DNA of 64,000 nt from Lentisphaera araneosa HTCC2155 (lineage in GTDB: Bacteria > Verrucomicrobiota > Lentisphaeria > Lentisphaerales > Lentisphaeraceae): positions 122,209 through 186,208 of the forward strand of contig NZ_ABCK01000012.1 of the NCBI RefSeq assembly GCF_000170755.1. The letters run 5' to 3'. The notes below the pieces were generated by a model. That model had not been told where the DNA came from and searched no databases. It worked only from the letters and a program-made list of their open reading frames with translations. Made by a program: the position numbers and the translations under genes. Below, in pieces: positions 1-8,832 of the stretch (the first letter of the stretch is position 1; each line of letters begins with the position of its first letter).

Positions 1-1
1 T

Positions 2-2200
2 TGTGTCATCAGTTTTCTGGGCTCAGGTATCGTTTTAGGACAAGATAAGCTTAAGTGGGATAATTCCGCTTTGGACGGAGCAGGTATGCCAGGTTTAAAG
101 TATCAGGCGGTCTCCTTCTTTAAGGGTAATTATCTCTTTAAGGGTGCACTGGACGTGATTCCCTATCAGAATAATAGCGATGAAGCGGAATTGTTGATTC
201 TAGGGCACAGGGGTAAGATCTGGTCGGTACCGGCTCATGGCCTAGAGGACCGTGTTGAGCGCCATCTGGTGACGGATATAAAATCGCATTTTAAAGATAT
301 GGGGCAGGGTAAAAGTTCTAAACACTTTCAATTATTGAGTGGAGTACTTGATCGAGACTGGCCCAAAATCCCCCATTTGTACTTGGCAGTTCATCAGCAG
401 AACGGTTTAGATGGACGCTGCTTGATCGTGCGCTACAAAGTGACAATGGAGTCTGGATTTAGCCTAGAGGGAAAACCTGAAATCGTTTATAGTTGGAAGA
501 CTATTACTCATAATGGCTGTGATCTGAAGTGGGGTCCCAAAGACGGTTTTCTTTACATCTCTGCCGGGGATGGATCAGTCCAACGCGATCCGGGTAAAGT
601 GGGGCAGCAGGTTAACGTGGTTAGGGGATCTATTTTACGTCTTGATGTGCACAGCAAGCCTGAGCCGGGACGTAATTATACAGTACCTGGCGATAATCCC
701 TTTGTGGGAATGGACGGTGTTTTACCTGAAATATGGGCCTACGGCCTGCGCAACCCCTGGCGCATGTGTTTTCATCCCGTCAGTGAGGAACTGTGGGCAG
801 CTGATAATGGCGAAGATCTCTGGGAGATGCTGTATTGTGTGAAGCGAGGTTCCAATGCCGGTTGGTCCTCTTACGAAGGTTATCAGCCTTTTCATCGTGA
901 CTTAGCCTTAGGTGGACCCAATACTCAACATACACTTCCCAGGCTGGCACAGCCCCATACGGAATTGCGCTCAATTATTGGTGGTGTTTTCTATCGAGGT
1001 AAAAAATTTCCTGAACTCGCGGGGCACTACATCTATGGCTGTTCTATAACCCGAGAGATTTGGGCCGTGGCTTATGATGCCCGTAAAGACACACTGGGGA
1101 AGCCCTTTCGAATTGCTAAAATTACTTACGGGACATTGACCTCAATATGTGAGGATCACCAACAAGAGTTATTACTGCTTTCCTTATCTGGCAGCATAGA
1201 AACTTTATCCCGACGTGAAGGTGAACAAAGAACTCGTCCCTGGCCAAAGACTTTAGCTGAGACAGGTCTGTTTAATCATGTCGCTTCACAAAAACCGTCT
1301 GAAGGCGTAATGGAATACAAGGTGCAGGCGGAGGCTTGGGCTGATGGCGCCAGTGCCCGTCGTTTTCTAGCTCTTCCCAAGAGTCAAATCACGAAGAGAG
1401 GGGGTAATCGTTATTACAGTAGTCTATGGATCAACGAAGGAGGAGCACTGGTAAAAACATTTTATTTAGATGGGGCACCTGTGGAGACTCAGGTTCTTTA
1501 CAATAGTGGAACCTGGCAGGGATATACTTATAAGTGGGATTCTGAAGGCAAGACGGCAAGCCTGGTTCCGGAACAGGGCGAAACGGTACAAGTCAAACGC
1601 GACTCAGGGAAAACACAAATCTGGCGTTTTCCCTCTCGCTCAGAATGTATGATTTGCCACACTCAACACAGCCTCTTTGGCATTGCTTTCACAGCTCCGC
1701 AACTCAATAGAACTGACCCACAGGGGCTTCAGCAACTTGACGAATGGCTGAAAACAAAAGTTTTGAAAAATAACAATGACTTAAAAAAGCGGCGGGAAGT
1801 GAGGCTTGCGGATCCTTACGATCCCAAGAGCGGAACTTTGGAAGAGCGGGCACGGGCTTACCTGCACATAAATTGTGCCCATTGTCACCACAAGACGGGA
1901 ATGGGGGGACGCGCAGCAATGGAATTGGAATACCATGTGCCATTGGCAGAAACAGGTTTGATTGGTGGAGCACCGAAGATTGGCTTGCTTGGCAAAGCAG
2001 AGGCCAAACTGATTGTTCCGGGTAATGCCGAGCTATCTGAACTTTTGGGACGTATGAATCGGCGCGGTGCAGGGCAGATGCCCCTATTTGGTTCCCACGA
2101 AGTTGATGAAGCCGGTGTGGCCCTTATCCGTGACTGGATCAACTCACTGCCTAAGTGTGAGCCACCTATGAATTTCAACAAAAATAAAGTACATCCATAG
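2..2200 (+). CDS. PQQ-type sugar dehydrogenase fused to dihaem cytochrome c domain (5' partial)
   Basis: The reading frame is open from base 2, and the first codons read as the end of a signal peptide (GSGIVLGQDK), so the true start lies before the window; the TTG at 71 is not the start. The first two thirds resemble a glucose/sorbosone dehydrogenase beta-propeller (HNGCDLKWGPKDGFLYISAGDG; WAYGLRNPWRMCFHP), which oxidises sugars outside the cytoplasm. The C-terminal third has two haem c sites, CMICH and CAHCH (residues about 526 and 602 counted from base 71), in the arrangement of SO2930-type dihaem cytochromes. Electrons from the sugar would pass to the haems. It is the first gene of an operon and ends 8 bp before the next. 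Family call is by recognition; substrate unknown. Confidence 0.82.
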   Translation, partial: CVISFLGSGIVLGQDKLKWDNSALDGAGMPGLKYQAVSFFKGNYLFKGALDVIPYQNNSDEAELLILGHRGKIWSVPAHGLEDRVERHLVTDIKSHFKDMGQGKSSKHFQLLSGVLDRDWPKIPHLYLAVHQQNGLDGRCLIVRYKVTMESGFSLEGKPEIVYSWKTITHNGCDLKWGPKDGFLYISAGDGSVQRDPGKVGQQVNVVRGSILRLDVHSKPEPGRNYTVPGDNPFVGMDGVLPEIWAYGLRNPWRMCFHPVSEELWAADNGEDLWEMLYCVKRGSNAGWSSYEGYQPFHRDLALGGPNTQHTLPRLAQPHTELRSIIGGVFYRGKKFPELAGHYIYGCSITREIWAVAYDARKDTLGKPFRIAKITYGTLTSICEDHQQELLLLSLSGSIETLSRREGEQRTRPWPKTLAETGLFNHVASQKPSEGVMEYKVQAEAWADGASARRFLALPKSQITKRGGNRYYSSLWINEGGALVKTFYLDGAPVETQVLYNSGTWQGYTYKWDSEGKTASLVPEQGETVQVKRDSGKTQIWRFPSRSECMICHTQHSLFGIAFTAPQLNRTDPQGLQQLDEWLKTKVLKNNNDLKKRREVRLADPYDPKSGTLEERARAYLHINCAHCHHKTGMGGRAAMELEYHVPLAETGLIGGAPKIGLLGKAEAKLIVPGNAELSELLGRMNRRGAGQMPLFGSHEVDEAGVALIRDWINSLPKCEPPMNFNKNKVHP

Positions 2201-2208
2201 GAGATAGT

Positions 2209-3552
2209 ATGAGTGATTTAACGAGAAGAAATTTTATAAAAGCCCTTGGTATGAGCGGCGTAGCGGCTTCCTACGGATGCAATACTGTGTTGCCGCAAAG
2301 TCAGCCACCGGAAATTTCCGCCAGTGTTTTTCCCTGGGATTTGGCTGATGAAGGTATAGAGAATGTTCTGGATAACTTGCAGGGAAGGGCTGGAGCCAAT
2401 TCTATCTACATGTGTAACCTTTCTCAATCCATCCGCCCGTTCCGTGGTGGTGAATATACTCATAATCCCGTAAGGAAGTCTTACACATGTGAAGATTGCC
2501 ATATTTACTGGAAACCGGATATGAAACACTATGGCAAGATCAAACCCCTGCGAACTAAGCGGGATTTCCTGGCAAAATCAGATTGGGTAGAGGATCTCAC
2601 GACGGCCTTGCGTAAAAGAAAAATGAAGTCCGCAGTTGAGCTCTTTCACGCTTGGATTGATCCAATAAGGTTGCAAGAAGAGTTGCCGGATGCCATTCAA
2701 ATAAACGTCTTCGGCAAGCCCGTCATCACCCATAATTACAAAAATCACGTTGTTTGCCATAATAGCCCCGAGTTTCAGGAATACGCTGTGGGCCTCTATT
2801 CCGATCTTGCGGCCAACTATGACCTTGATTACATACAGACTTGTTTGGTTCCCTACGTACTTCCAACAAAATATTTCGTGCAAAACCTCCCCCCCGACCC
2901 CATAGAATGGGCATTGGTCGCCACTGAAAAAGGCGGATGCTTCTGTAATCATTGTGTCTTTGAGGCAAAAAAGAAAGGCTTTGATCTCAAGGAGGCACAG
3001 AAAGAACTTCAGGTTTTGGCAAAGCAGGATAAGAAAGCCATAATGGATTCCGGGATTACTGCCGAAGAGTATCTCAAGCAAAATCCTGTATTAAAACGTT
3101 GGCTGGATTTCCGCTGTGAGTCAATCAATAACTTTTTCCATTTAATCAGCAGCGCTGCGAAATCCTTCAATCCAAATATCGACATTCGCTGGAATCACTA
3201 CGTCCGTACCCATAGTTATTACTCTGGTGTTGATCTGCCTTCTTTCATGAATCATATCGATTCCATCCGAGCCAATGCTTTTGTGGAACATCAGGACAAC
3301 ATGAAGCTTGTCCACGATAAAGTGAAGTACCTGGAGAACTTTGAAAATGTTGCCGGTGATCACGTTCACTGGGTGGCAGCTTTGGATATCCGCGGTAAGA
3401 ATCCGGCCGTCCTGGAGAAAAGTGCCGAACTATCCTCATACACCGGCTGTGATGGTTATGCCTTAAGTCATTACGGCGGAGCGCAATTGAAAAACCTGGA
3501 TGCGGTTAAGCGCGGCCTTCAGAAATCCAAATGGTCAAAGCACTTCAAATAG
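2209..3552 (+). CDS. Tat-exported lipoprotein, putative TIM-barrel glycosidase-like protein
   Basis: A 447-residue protein starting after a good ribosome site (AGGAG, 2202-2206). The N-terminus has a twin-arginine motif (TRRNFIK) and a lipobox-like ASYGC with Cys24, suggesting folded export and lipid anchoring. I do not recognise the family firmly. Alternating strand/helix segments (residues about 115-430), late acidic and aromatic residues (DIRWNHYV, NAFVEHQDN, GCDGYALSHYGG) and a CFCNHC pair look like a TIM-barrel glycosidase fold with a metal or disulfide site; CEDCHIYW near residue 95 is a second Cys pair. Position between a sugar dehydrogenase and a sulfatase supports a role in polysaccharide breakdown, but no catalytic residue can be named. 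Confidence 0.6.
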   Translation: MSDLTRRNFIKALGMSGVAASYGCNTVLPQSQPPEISASVFPWDLADEGIENVLDNLQGRAGANSIYMCNLSQSIRPFRGGEYTHNPVRKSYTCEDCHIYWKPDMKHYGKIKPLRTKRDFLAKSDWVEDLTTALRKRKMKSAVELFHAWIDPIRLQEELPDAIQINVFGKPVITHNYKNHVVCHNSPEFQEYAVGLYSDLAANYDLDYIQTCLVPYVLPTKYFVQNLPPDPIEWALVATEKGGCFCNHCVFEAKKKGFDLKEAQKELQVLAKQDKKAIMDSGITAEEYLKQNPVLKRWLDFRCESINNFFHLISSAAKSFNPNIDIRWNHYVRTHSYYSGVDLPSFMNHIDSIRANAFVEHQDNMKLVHDKVKYLENFENVAGDHVHWVAALDIRGKNPAVLEKSAELSSYTGCDGYALSHYGGAQLKNLDAVKRGLQKSKWSKHFK

Positions 3553-3582
3553 AAAAATTTTAAAAAACTACGGTAGAAAATT

Positions 3583-4866
3583 ATGTATAAAACCTCCACT
3601 AAATTAATCACCTTGCTGTGTTGTGTCGTCAGCTTTTTGACTCATGCTCAGGATAAACCCAATGTCGTTTTTATTTTGAGCGATGATCACGGCTGGATGG
3701 ATTACAGCTTCATGGGACACCCACACGTTAAAACTCCTCACATAGACCGCTTAGCGGGTGAAGGCCTTGTCTATGATCGAGGTTATGATACAGCGTCCAT
3801 GTGCCGTCCATCACTGGCGAGTATTGTGACGGGACTTTACCCGCATCAAACAGCAGTAAGAGGCAATCATTCCATACCGGCAAAATATATTGAAGCTTTT
3901 AAAACGATGGATAAAAAGGAGGCTAGAACACTAACTCGCAAGCATGCTCAGCTTATGACGGCTTCGCTTAAAAATGCTCCTTCCATGGTAAAGCAATTAA
4001 ATGATAATGGCTATGCAACCTTCAAGGCAGGCAAATGGTGGGAGGGAAATCCCCTTGATCACGGTTTTGAGGGCACTTACAGCAATCAGATTGGCCGTAA
4101 AACCATGAAGCCGATTCACGATTTCGTAAATAAGGCTCAAGAGGACAATAGACCTTTCTTTATTTGGTACGGTGTTTTCCTGCCGCATACACCCCATAAT
4201 GCTCCGGATCGTCTTTATAACAAATACAAAGATCTGGCCCCCAATGAATCCACTGCACGCTATTGGGCGAATATTGCCTGGCTTGACGAGACCTGTGGCC
4301 AACTGGTGAGTTTCCTAAAAGAAAAGGATCTTTACGACAATACACTTTTTGTTTATGCCAGTGATAATGGTTGGCTGCCGGACCCTAAAGAAGTCGGTGG
4401 TTATATACGTTCGAAAAAAGAAGCTGTTGAAATAGGTATACGTACGCCAATTTTTTTAACCCACAAGAATAGGATTGCTCCCCAACGCGATAAAGAAACA
4501 TTGGCCAGCGCTATTGATATAGCTCCAACTATTTTGAAAGCTTGTGGTATAGAGCCGGATAAAGCTATGTCCGGGCTGGATTTGAGAAAACCTGAGCTCC
4601 TGGCCAAGCGTGGCAGTATCTTTGTCGACATCTATGATCGCGATATCAATATCGAGGAGGTCGGAGATTTACATAGTGATATACTCGCCCGTGTTGTGGT
4701 CAATGGTTGGTATAAACTCATTGCTCGCCCGGATAGCTACGAACTCTACGATTTAAAAAATGATCCAGATGACCGCAAGGATATCTCTGCTAAATACCCC
4801 GAAAAGGTAAAGGAACTCTCTACTTTGATGGATCAGTGGCTGCAAGAAACTCCCATGGTTTTTTAG
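3583..4866 (+). CDS. Secreted sulfatase with variant CRPSL active-site motif
   Basis: Sulfatase family protein (427 aa) that should hydrolyse sulfate esters. A signal peptide (to about residue 22, THAQ) precedes the metal-binding start NVVFILSDDHGW. The maturation motif is CRPSLASIVTG with Cys74; the usual C-x-P-x-R has Leu where Arg is expected. Other family marks are present: GKWWEG, PHTPHNAPD, FVYASDNGW and the tail pattern YELYDLKNDPDDRKDIS. The Cys is normally converted to formylglycine, so activity depends on whether the maturase tolerates the change. It lies 30 bp after the preceding gene and 11 bp before the next. Confidence 0.88.
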   Translation: MYKTSTKLITLLCCVVSFLTHAQDKPNVVFILSDDHGWMDYSFMGHPHVKTPHIDRLAGEGLVYDRGYDTASMCRPSLASIVTGLYPHQTAVRGNHSIPAKYIEAFKTMDKKEARTLTRKHAQLMTASLKNAPSMVKQLNDNGYATFKAGKWWEGNPLDHGFEGTYSNQIGRKTMKPIHDFVNKAQEDNRPFFIWYGVFLPHTPHNAPDRLYNKYKDLAPNESTARYWANIAWLDETCGQLVSFLKEKDLYDNTLFVYASDNGWLPDPKEVGGYIRSKKEAVEIGIRTPIFLTHKNRIAPQRDKETLASAIDIAPTILKACGIEPDKAMSGLDLRKPELLAKRGSIFVDIYDRDINIEEVGDLHSDILARVVVNGWYKLIARPDSYELYDLKNDPDDRKDISAKYPEKVKELSTLMDQWLQETPMVF

Positions 4867-4877
4867 AAGGCAGCTGA

Positions 4878-6230
4878 TTGATGAAATTGCATTTAAAACT
4901 TTCTCTAGTGCTTAGCACACTTTTAATGGCTTCTTGCACGTCCTTTACTGATAGTAAGCAGGTCGACGTCAAATTACATGATCCGGATCTGCTTTGGGCT
5001 GATGCGAGTCACCTGGCTTTAAGTTCAACAGCGGATGGCAAACTGTTTATGGGTTTTTCGACTCATTGGCTGGACCTGAATGCAGAGGTGCTTTCCTATG
5101 ACCCTGAAACTGAGAGCTTTGATAAGCCCTTTGGTTTAGGTCGCGTGACCGGCGTTAAAGTTGGGCCGGGAGGTGAAATGTCTCAGGGTAAGATCCATAC
5201 ACCTTTTTTTGAGAATGATAAAGTCATTTATTTTGGGACCGCGTTCGGAGTCGCTGGATACAAATGGCATAGGCAGCGCAAAGCTTATGCAGGTGGTTGC
5301 TTTGTAGCATATGATCAAAAAAGTGGCAAAGCTAAAGTAGTGGGGCGAGCTCCCAAATTGGAGGGGATTCTAACTCTGGAGCCGGACTTTCCGCGCAATT
5401 GTCTTTACGGCATAAGCTTTCCAAACGGTCTGCTGATGCGCTGTGATATTGGTACGGGAGAAGTTAAAATTCTTGGCCAGGTTGATGACCAATACAGAAA
5501 GAGTAAAGCTATGGCAGACTCAATAGATGTGACTCGCTGTCTAGTTATTCATCCCGAAAGCGGAGTCGTCTATGGAAGTCGTAAAAATGGCGAAATCTGG
5601 CACTATGATCCAGCAAAAGGAAAGATTAGTGAAACCGGTCTTAATGTGAAGCAGGGGATTGTTGGGCAAGCCGACGATAAGGCTCTTGCGTCTTCCCATT
5701 GGCGCATGGCACTTCTTTCACCTGGTAGTGACAAAATTTACGCTACTCATCAGGGAACATGCTCTTTATTTGAATTAGATCTTAAAACTAAATCAATCAC
5801 TCCGCTAGCTCGTATTTGCTCGGATGCAGACCTCAATACCATGGGCAATATTAGAGGCAGTCGTCTCGCCTTTATTTTAGCTGACGGAAAGATACATCAC
5901 CTCACACACGGACCGGCAGTCAAGGTGGAAGGACGTAAACTTAATCCAAATGATCAGGTCTATTATGTGACCTATGATTTAAATTCAAAGAAACGAATTG
6001 ATCATGGTCCTTTGATGGCACCGGGTGACATTCGCGTTTGCGATTCCGATACACTGGCAATGCTGCCGGATGGGCGCCTGTTCTCACTGGCATCTATTGA
6101 GCTGATTGATCCTGCCAGAATTGAGGAAATGCAATCAGGCGATCAGGGAAAAAGATTGTTTCCAAAATTAGGTGGTCGCGGAGTCTACTTTGACATGCAG
6201 TTAGTGGAACTGCCAATTGTAGAAAAATGA
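4878..6230 (+). CDS. Lipoprotein, beta-propeller-like, unknown function
   Basis: A 450-residue protein with a lipoprotein signal (LLMASC, Cys20). The body has repeated strand-rich units of the kind found in propellers (LFMGFSTHWLDLNAEVLSYDPETESF, then similar blocks around KVIYFGTAF, SGVVYGSRKNGEIWHYDP and KIYATHQGTCSLFELD), each pairing a displayed value with a summarised quantity. No catalytic motif is visible. It sits in the sulfatase/dehydrogenase operon, so binding or modification of a sugar or its product is plausible. Function not assigned. Confidence 0.62.
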   Translation: MMKLHLKLSLVLSTLLMASCTSFTDSKQVDVKLHDPDLLWADASHLALSSTADGKLFMGFSTHWLDLNAEVLSYDPETESFDKPFGLGRVTGVKVGPGGEMSQGKIHTPFFENDKVIYFGTAFGVAGYKWHRQRKAYAGGCFVAYDQKSGKAKVVGRAPKLEGILTLEPDFPRNCLYGISFPNGLLMRCDIGTGEVKILGQVDDQYRKSKAMADSIDVTRCLVIHPESGVVYGSRKNGEIWHYDPAKGKISETGLNVKQGIVGQADDKALASSHWRMALLSPGSDKIYATHQGTCSLFELDLKTKSITPLARICSDADLNTMGNIRGSRLAFILADGKIHHLTHGPAVKVEGRKLNPNDQVYYVTYDLNSKKRIDHGPLMAPGDIRVCDSDTLAMLPDGRLFSLASIELIDPARIEEMQSGDQGKRLFPKLGGRGVYFDMQLVELPIVEK

Positions 6231-6298
6231 CCAAAGCGATAAGTAAATAAAACTTCTGAATTTTGAAAAAAACATAAAATATTACATAGGATAAGAAA

Positions 6299-6973
6299 AT
6301 GAAAAACTACACAATGAAAGCATTATTACTGCTTTGCTTGATGAGCTTTAGCTCACCGCTTTTTGCAGAGAACAAGTCGGGCCATAAAGCAGCTTTAGAA
6401 ATAGGGGGGCTGCGCTGCGCAGACCGCAAATTTAAAGTGACAACTATACCGGAAAGCTTAAAAGGTTTTAAATGTTATCCCATCAATCGCGGTGATAAAC
6501 TGAAGCCGGGGGCTGGCATGACTTTCAAGTTAAGCGCTCCCGCAGAAGTTTATTTAGCGGTAATGGATCGTGGGAATCCAACACTTGAGCAAGCTTGGGA
6601 AAAGACAGATATGAAGTTGGATTGGATGGGAGACCACGTGCCATTTAAAGACCTCATTTACAAGAAATCGGCTCCAGCTGGAGAACTGAAGGTTTCCGAG
6701 CACGATGGCTCAGCGGGTAAAAAGAAGAAAACTTTTGGTATTCCACACCTGCTTATCGTACCTGCAAATATTGAGGTAAGTATTTCTCCGTCAAAAAAAC
6801 AATTAAAAAAAATGTACCCCATCCATAGAGATAAATTGAAGCCGGGAGCTAGCTTGACTTTTAAATTGAGTGCTCCCACAGAAGTTTATTTAATACTAAT
6901 GGATCCAGACTATCCAGAACTTGGCGATGGTTGGGAAAAGACAAATGAGAAGATGGATTGGACTACATTATAA
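6299..6973 (+). CDS. Secreted two-repeat protein, second repeat broken by a 25-bp deletion
   Basis: A signal peptide (MKALLLLCLMSFSSPLFA) leads into two copies of one domain. The first (residues about 55-165) reads KPGAGMTFKLSAPAEVYLAV, then a long hydrophilic stretch and IPHLLIVPANIEVSISPSK. The second starts KPGASLTFKLSAPTEVYLIL but ends abruptly in DWTTL and a stop. The domain resembles small beta domains beside PVC glycosidases and esterases (APAEVYLAV...). Comparing units shows that 26 nt between the gattgg and the ctc/cta in copy 1 are reduced to 1 nt in copy 2 (around 6962), so the frame is lost; the rest of copy 2 continues in another frame to 7115. The ribosome site AGGAT precedes the ATG. 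Confidence 0.6.
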   Translation: MKNYTMKALLLLCLMSFSSPLFAENKSGHKAALEIGGLRCADRKFKVTTIPESLKGFKCYPINRGDKLKPGAGMTFKLSAPAEVYLAVMDRGNPTLEQAWEKTDMKLDWMGDHVPFKDLIYKKSAPAGELKVSEHDGSAGKKKKTFGIPHLLIVPANIEVSISPSKKQLKKMYPIHRDKLKPGASLTFKLSAPTEVYLILMDPDYPELGDGWEKTNEKMDWTTL

Positions 6974-7115
6974 GAAAAAGGCTTCTGCTGGTTTACACAC
7001 TATTCCTGAGCCCAATAGTTTATCGGGTACAAAGAAGACAAGTCAAGGTGTTTCTCATTTACTTATTCTCCCTGTAAATATTGAGGTAAGCTTTTCTCCG
7101 TCAAAAGAAGATTAG
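6963..7115 (+). pseudogene. Out-of-frame C-terminal half of second repeat
   Basis: This is the remainder of the second repeat of the upstream protein, in a different frame. It reads LHYKKKASAGLHTIPEPN and ends HLLILPVNIEVSFSPSKED, matching IPHLLIVPANIEVSISPSK of the first repeat. A 25-bp deletion near 6962 separates it from the first half. It has no start of its own that makes sense and is probably untranslated, unless the deletion is a sequencing error. Confidence 0.75.
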
Positions 7116-7129
7116 GAACAGGGCATTCT

Positions 7130-8668
7130 ATGAAGCGTTTACTATCATTTCTTTTACTTGGAGTTGCGGCTAATAGCTTTTTAGCAAGTTTAGATTTAGC
7201 TGCGGATCAGAGCAGCAAGCAACCCAATATCATCTTTATTTTGGCGGATGATTTAGGCTGGTCAGATACAAGTCTTTATGGTACTACCAAGCTCTATCAG
7301 ACTCCGAATATTGAGCGTCTGGCAAAGCGGGGGATGACTTTTAGTCGTGCTTATTCGGATAGTCCACTTTGTTCTCCAACTCGGGCGAGCATACTGACGG
7401 GGCAAATCCCCTTACGTCACGGATCGACTAGGCCCGAGCACCATACGAAGGCCGTTCGCATGGCCCCCACTTATAAAAATAATACCCCTGCGAGTAATAA
7501 AGTAATCTCAGTAAACACGGCAACACGTCTCGACAATAAATTGCCAACTCTGGGGAAACTCATTAAAAATGCCGGGTATACTACGGGTCATTTTGGTAAA
7601 TGGCACTTAGGCCCTAAGCCTTATTCCCCTCTAGAACATGGCTTTGATGTAGATATACCAAATCATCCAGGTCCAGGTCCTGCAGGTTCATATGTGGCAC
7701 CATGGAGGTTTAAAAATTTTAAAGCTAATTCCCCAAAAGAGCATATTGAAGATCGCATGGCTGAGGAGGCGATCGCCTGGATGAAATCAGTAAAAGATAA
7801 AGGTCCATTCTTTATGAATTACTGGATGTTCTCAGTGCATGGTCCATGGAATGCAAAGCAGGACTTGGTCGAAAAATACAAAAAATTGATTCAGCCTGGC
7901 GATAGGCAGCAATCGGCTATTTATGCCGCGATGATTGAATCCATGGATGACGCTGTCGGTTCTTTACTTAACGCGGTAGATGAAGCTGGAATTGCCGATG
8001 AAACAGTGATTATATTTGTCTCCGATAATGGTGGCAATATGTATAGTAAAATCGATGGCGTTTTTCCGACGGATAATTACCCCCTGCGTGGTGGTAAAGC
8101 ATCCATGTGTGAAGGTGGAATTCGCGTTCCCTGTGTTATCTCTTGGCCGGGTGTTACCCAAGACGAAACCCGCTCTGAAGAACTTATTCAGACCTCAGAC
8201 TTTTATCCGACAATCCTCAATCAATTGGGAATTGAGATCCCAGTTGATCATAAGGTTGATGGTATTGATATAAGTCCGGCCTTAGCTGGTAAAAAGCTCA
8301 ATCGCAAGGGCATTGTAAACTACTTTCCTTTTCCTGCTATGGTTCCGGATTGGGTGCCATCATCCATATCCCTCCATTCAGGGGACTGGAAACTGCTTCG
8401 CCTTTTCCATCAGGGCGAAAATGGCGCTCACGCTTATAATCTTTATAATCTCGCTGAAGACATCGGTGAAAAGAATGACCTGGCTGATAAATACCCCGAA
8501 AGAGTGAAAGAAATGGACCGCATCATAGAGGCGGTGATCCAGGATACGGGAGGACTTGTTCCTAAGCCAAACCCAAATTTCGACCCGGCGCAATATCGCC
8601 CGCAACAGATTGGCAAACCCACTGAGGAATTCATGAAGAAACACTGGAAGACCAGTAAGAAGAAATAA
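7130..8668 (+). CDS. Secreted arylsulfatase family enzyme
   Basis: A 512-residue sulfatase with signal peptide. NIIFILADDLGW carries the metal-binding Asp pair, and CSPTRASILTG (Cys81) is a canonical formylglycine site. GHFGKWHLG, MFSVHGPWN and FVSDNGGN give the remaining metal and substrate positions, and AYNLYNLAEDIGEKNDLA is the usual sulfatase tail. It should desulfate a polysaccharide outside the cytoplasm. It is the last gene of the forward operon and faces the oppositely oriented operon across a 164-bp gap. Confidence 0.93.
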   Translation: MKRLLSFLLLGVAANSFLASLDLAADQSSKQPNIIFILADDLGWSDTSLYGTTKLYQTPNIERLAKRGMTFSRAYSDSPLCSPTRASILTGQIPLRHGSTRPEHHTKAVRMAPTYKNNTPASNKVISVNTATRLDNKLPTLGKLIKNAGYTTGHFGKWHLGPKPYSPLEHGFDVDIPNHPGPGPAGSYVAPWRFKNFKANSPKEHIEDRMAEEAIAWMKSVKDKGPFFMNYWMFSVHGPWNAKQDLVEKYKKLIQPGDRQQSAIYAAMIESMDDAVGSLLNAVDEAGIADETVIIFVSDNGGNMYSKIDGVFPTDNYPLRGGKASMCEGGIRVPCVISWPGVTQDETRSEELIQTSDFYPTILNQLGIEIPVDHKVDGIDISPALAGKKLNRKGIVNYFPFPAMVPDWVPSSISLHSGDWKLLRLFHQGENGAHAYNLYNLAEDIGEKNDLADKYPERVKEMDRIIEAVIQDTGGLVPKPNPNFDPAQYRPQQIGKPTEEFMKKHWKTSKKK

Positions 8669-8687
8669 ATACGCTGAAAATTGCTTC

Positions 8688-8724
8688 GCCGGTTTTAATC
8701 GGCTCCCAATTGCGAACTCCGCAA
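8688..8724. repeat. Two small hairpins between convergent operons
   Basis: GCCGGTTTTAATCGGC (8688-8703) and TTGCGAACTCCGCAA (8710-8724) are inverted repeats. The second is a variant of the TTGCGGAGTCCGCAA word that recurs near 28935, 30492 and 32941, and a partial copy is at 16130. Neither is followed by a T-run, so I do not call a terminator. The remaining 8669-8832 holds nothing else that I recognise. Confidence 0.5.
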
Positions 8725-8832
8725 ACTCACACGCAAAAAGTTAAGGTGACAGGAATCAGGTAGCAGTTCCCAGAAGCTCTTGGAAAAAGAAACTTATCAA
8801 ACTGCAATGATCGGTATAACCCAGCTTTCTGA

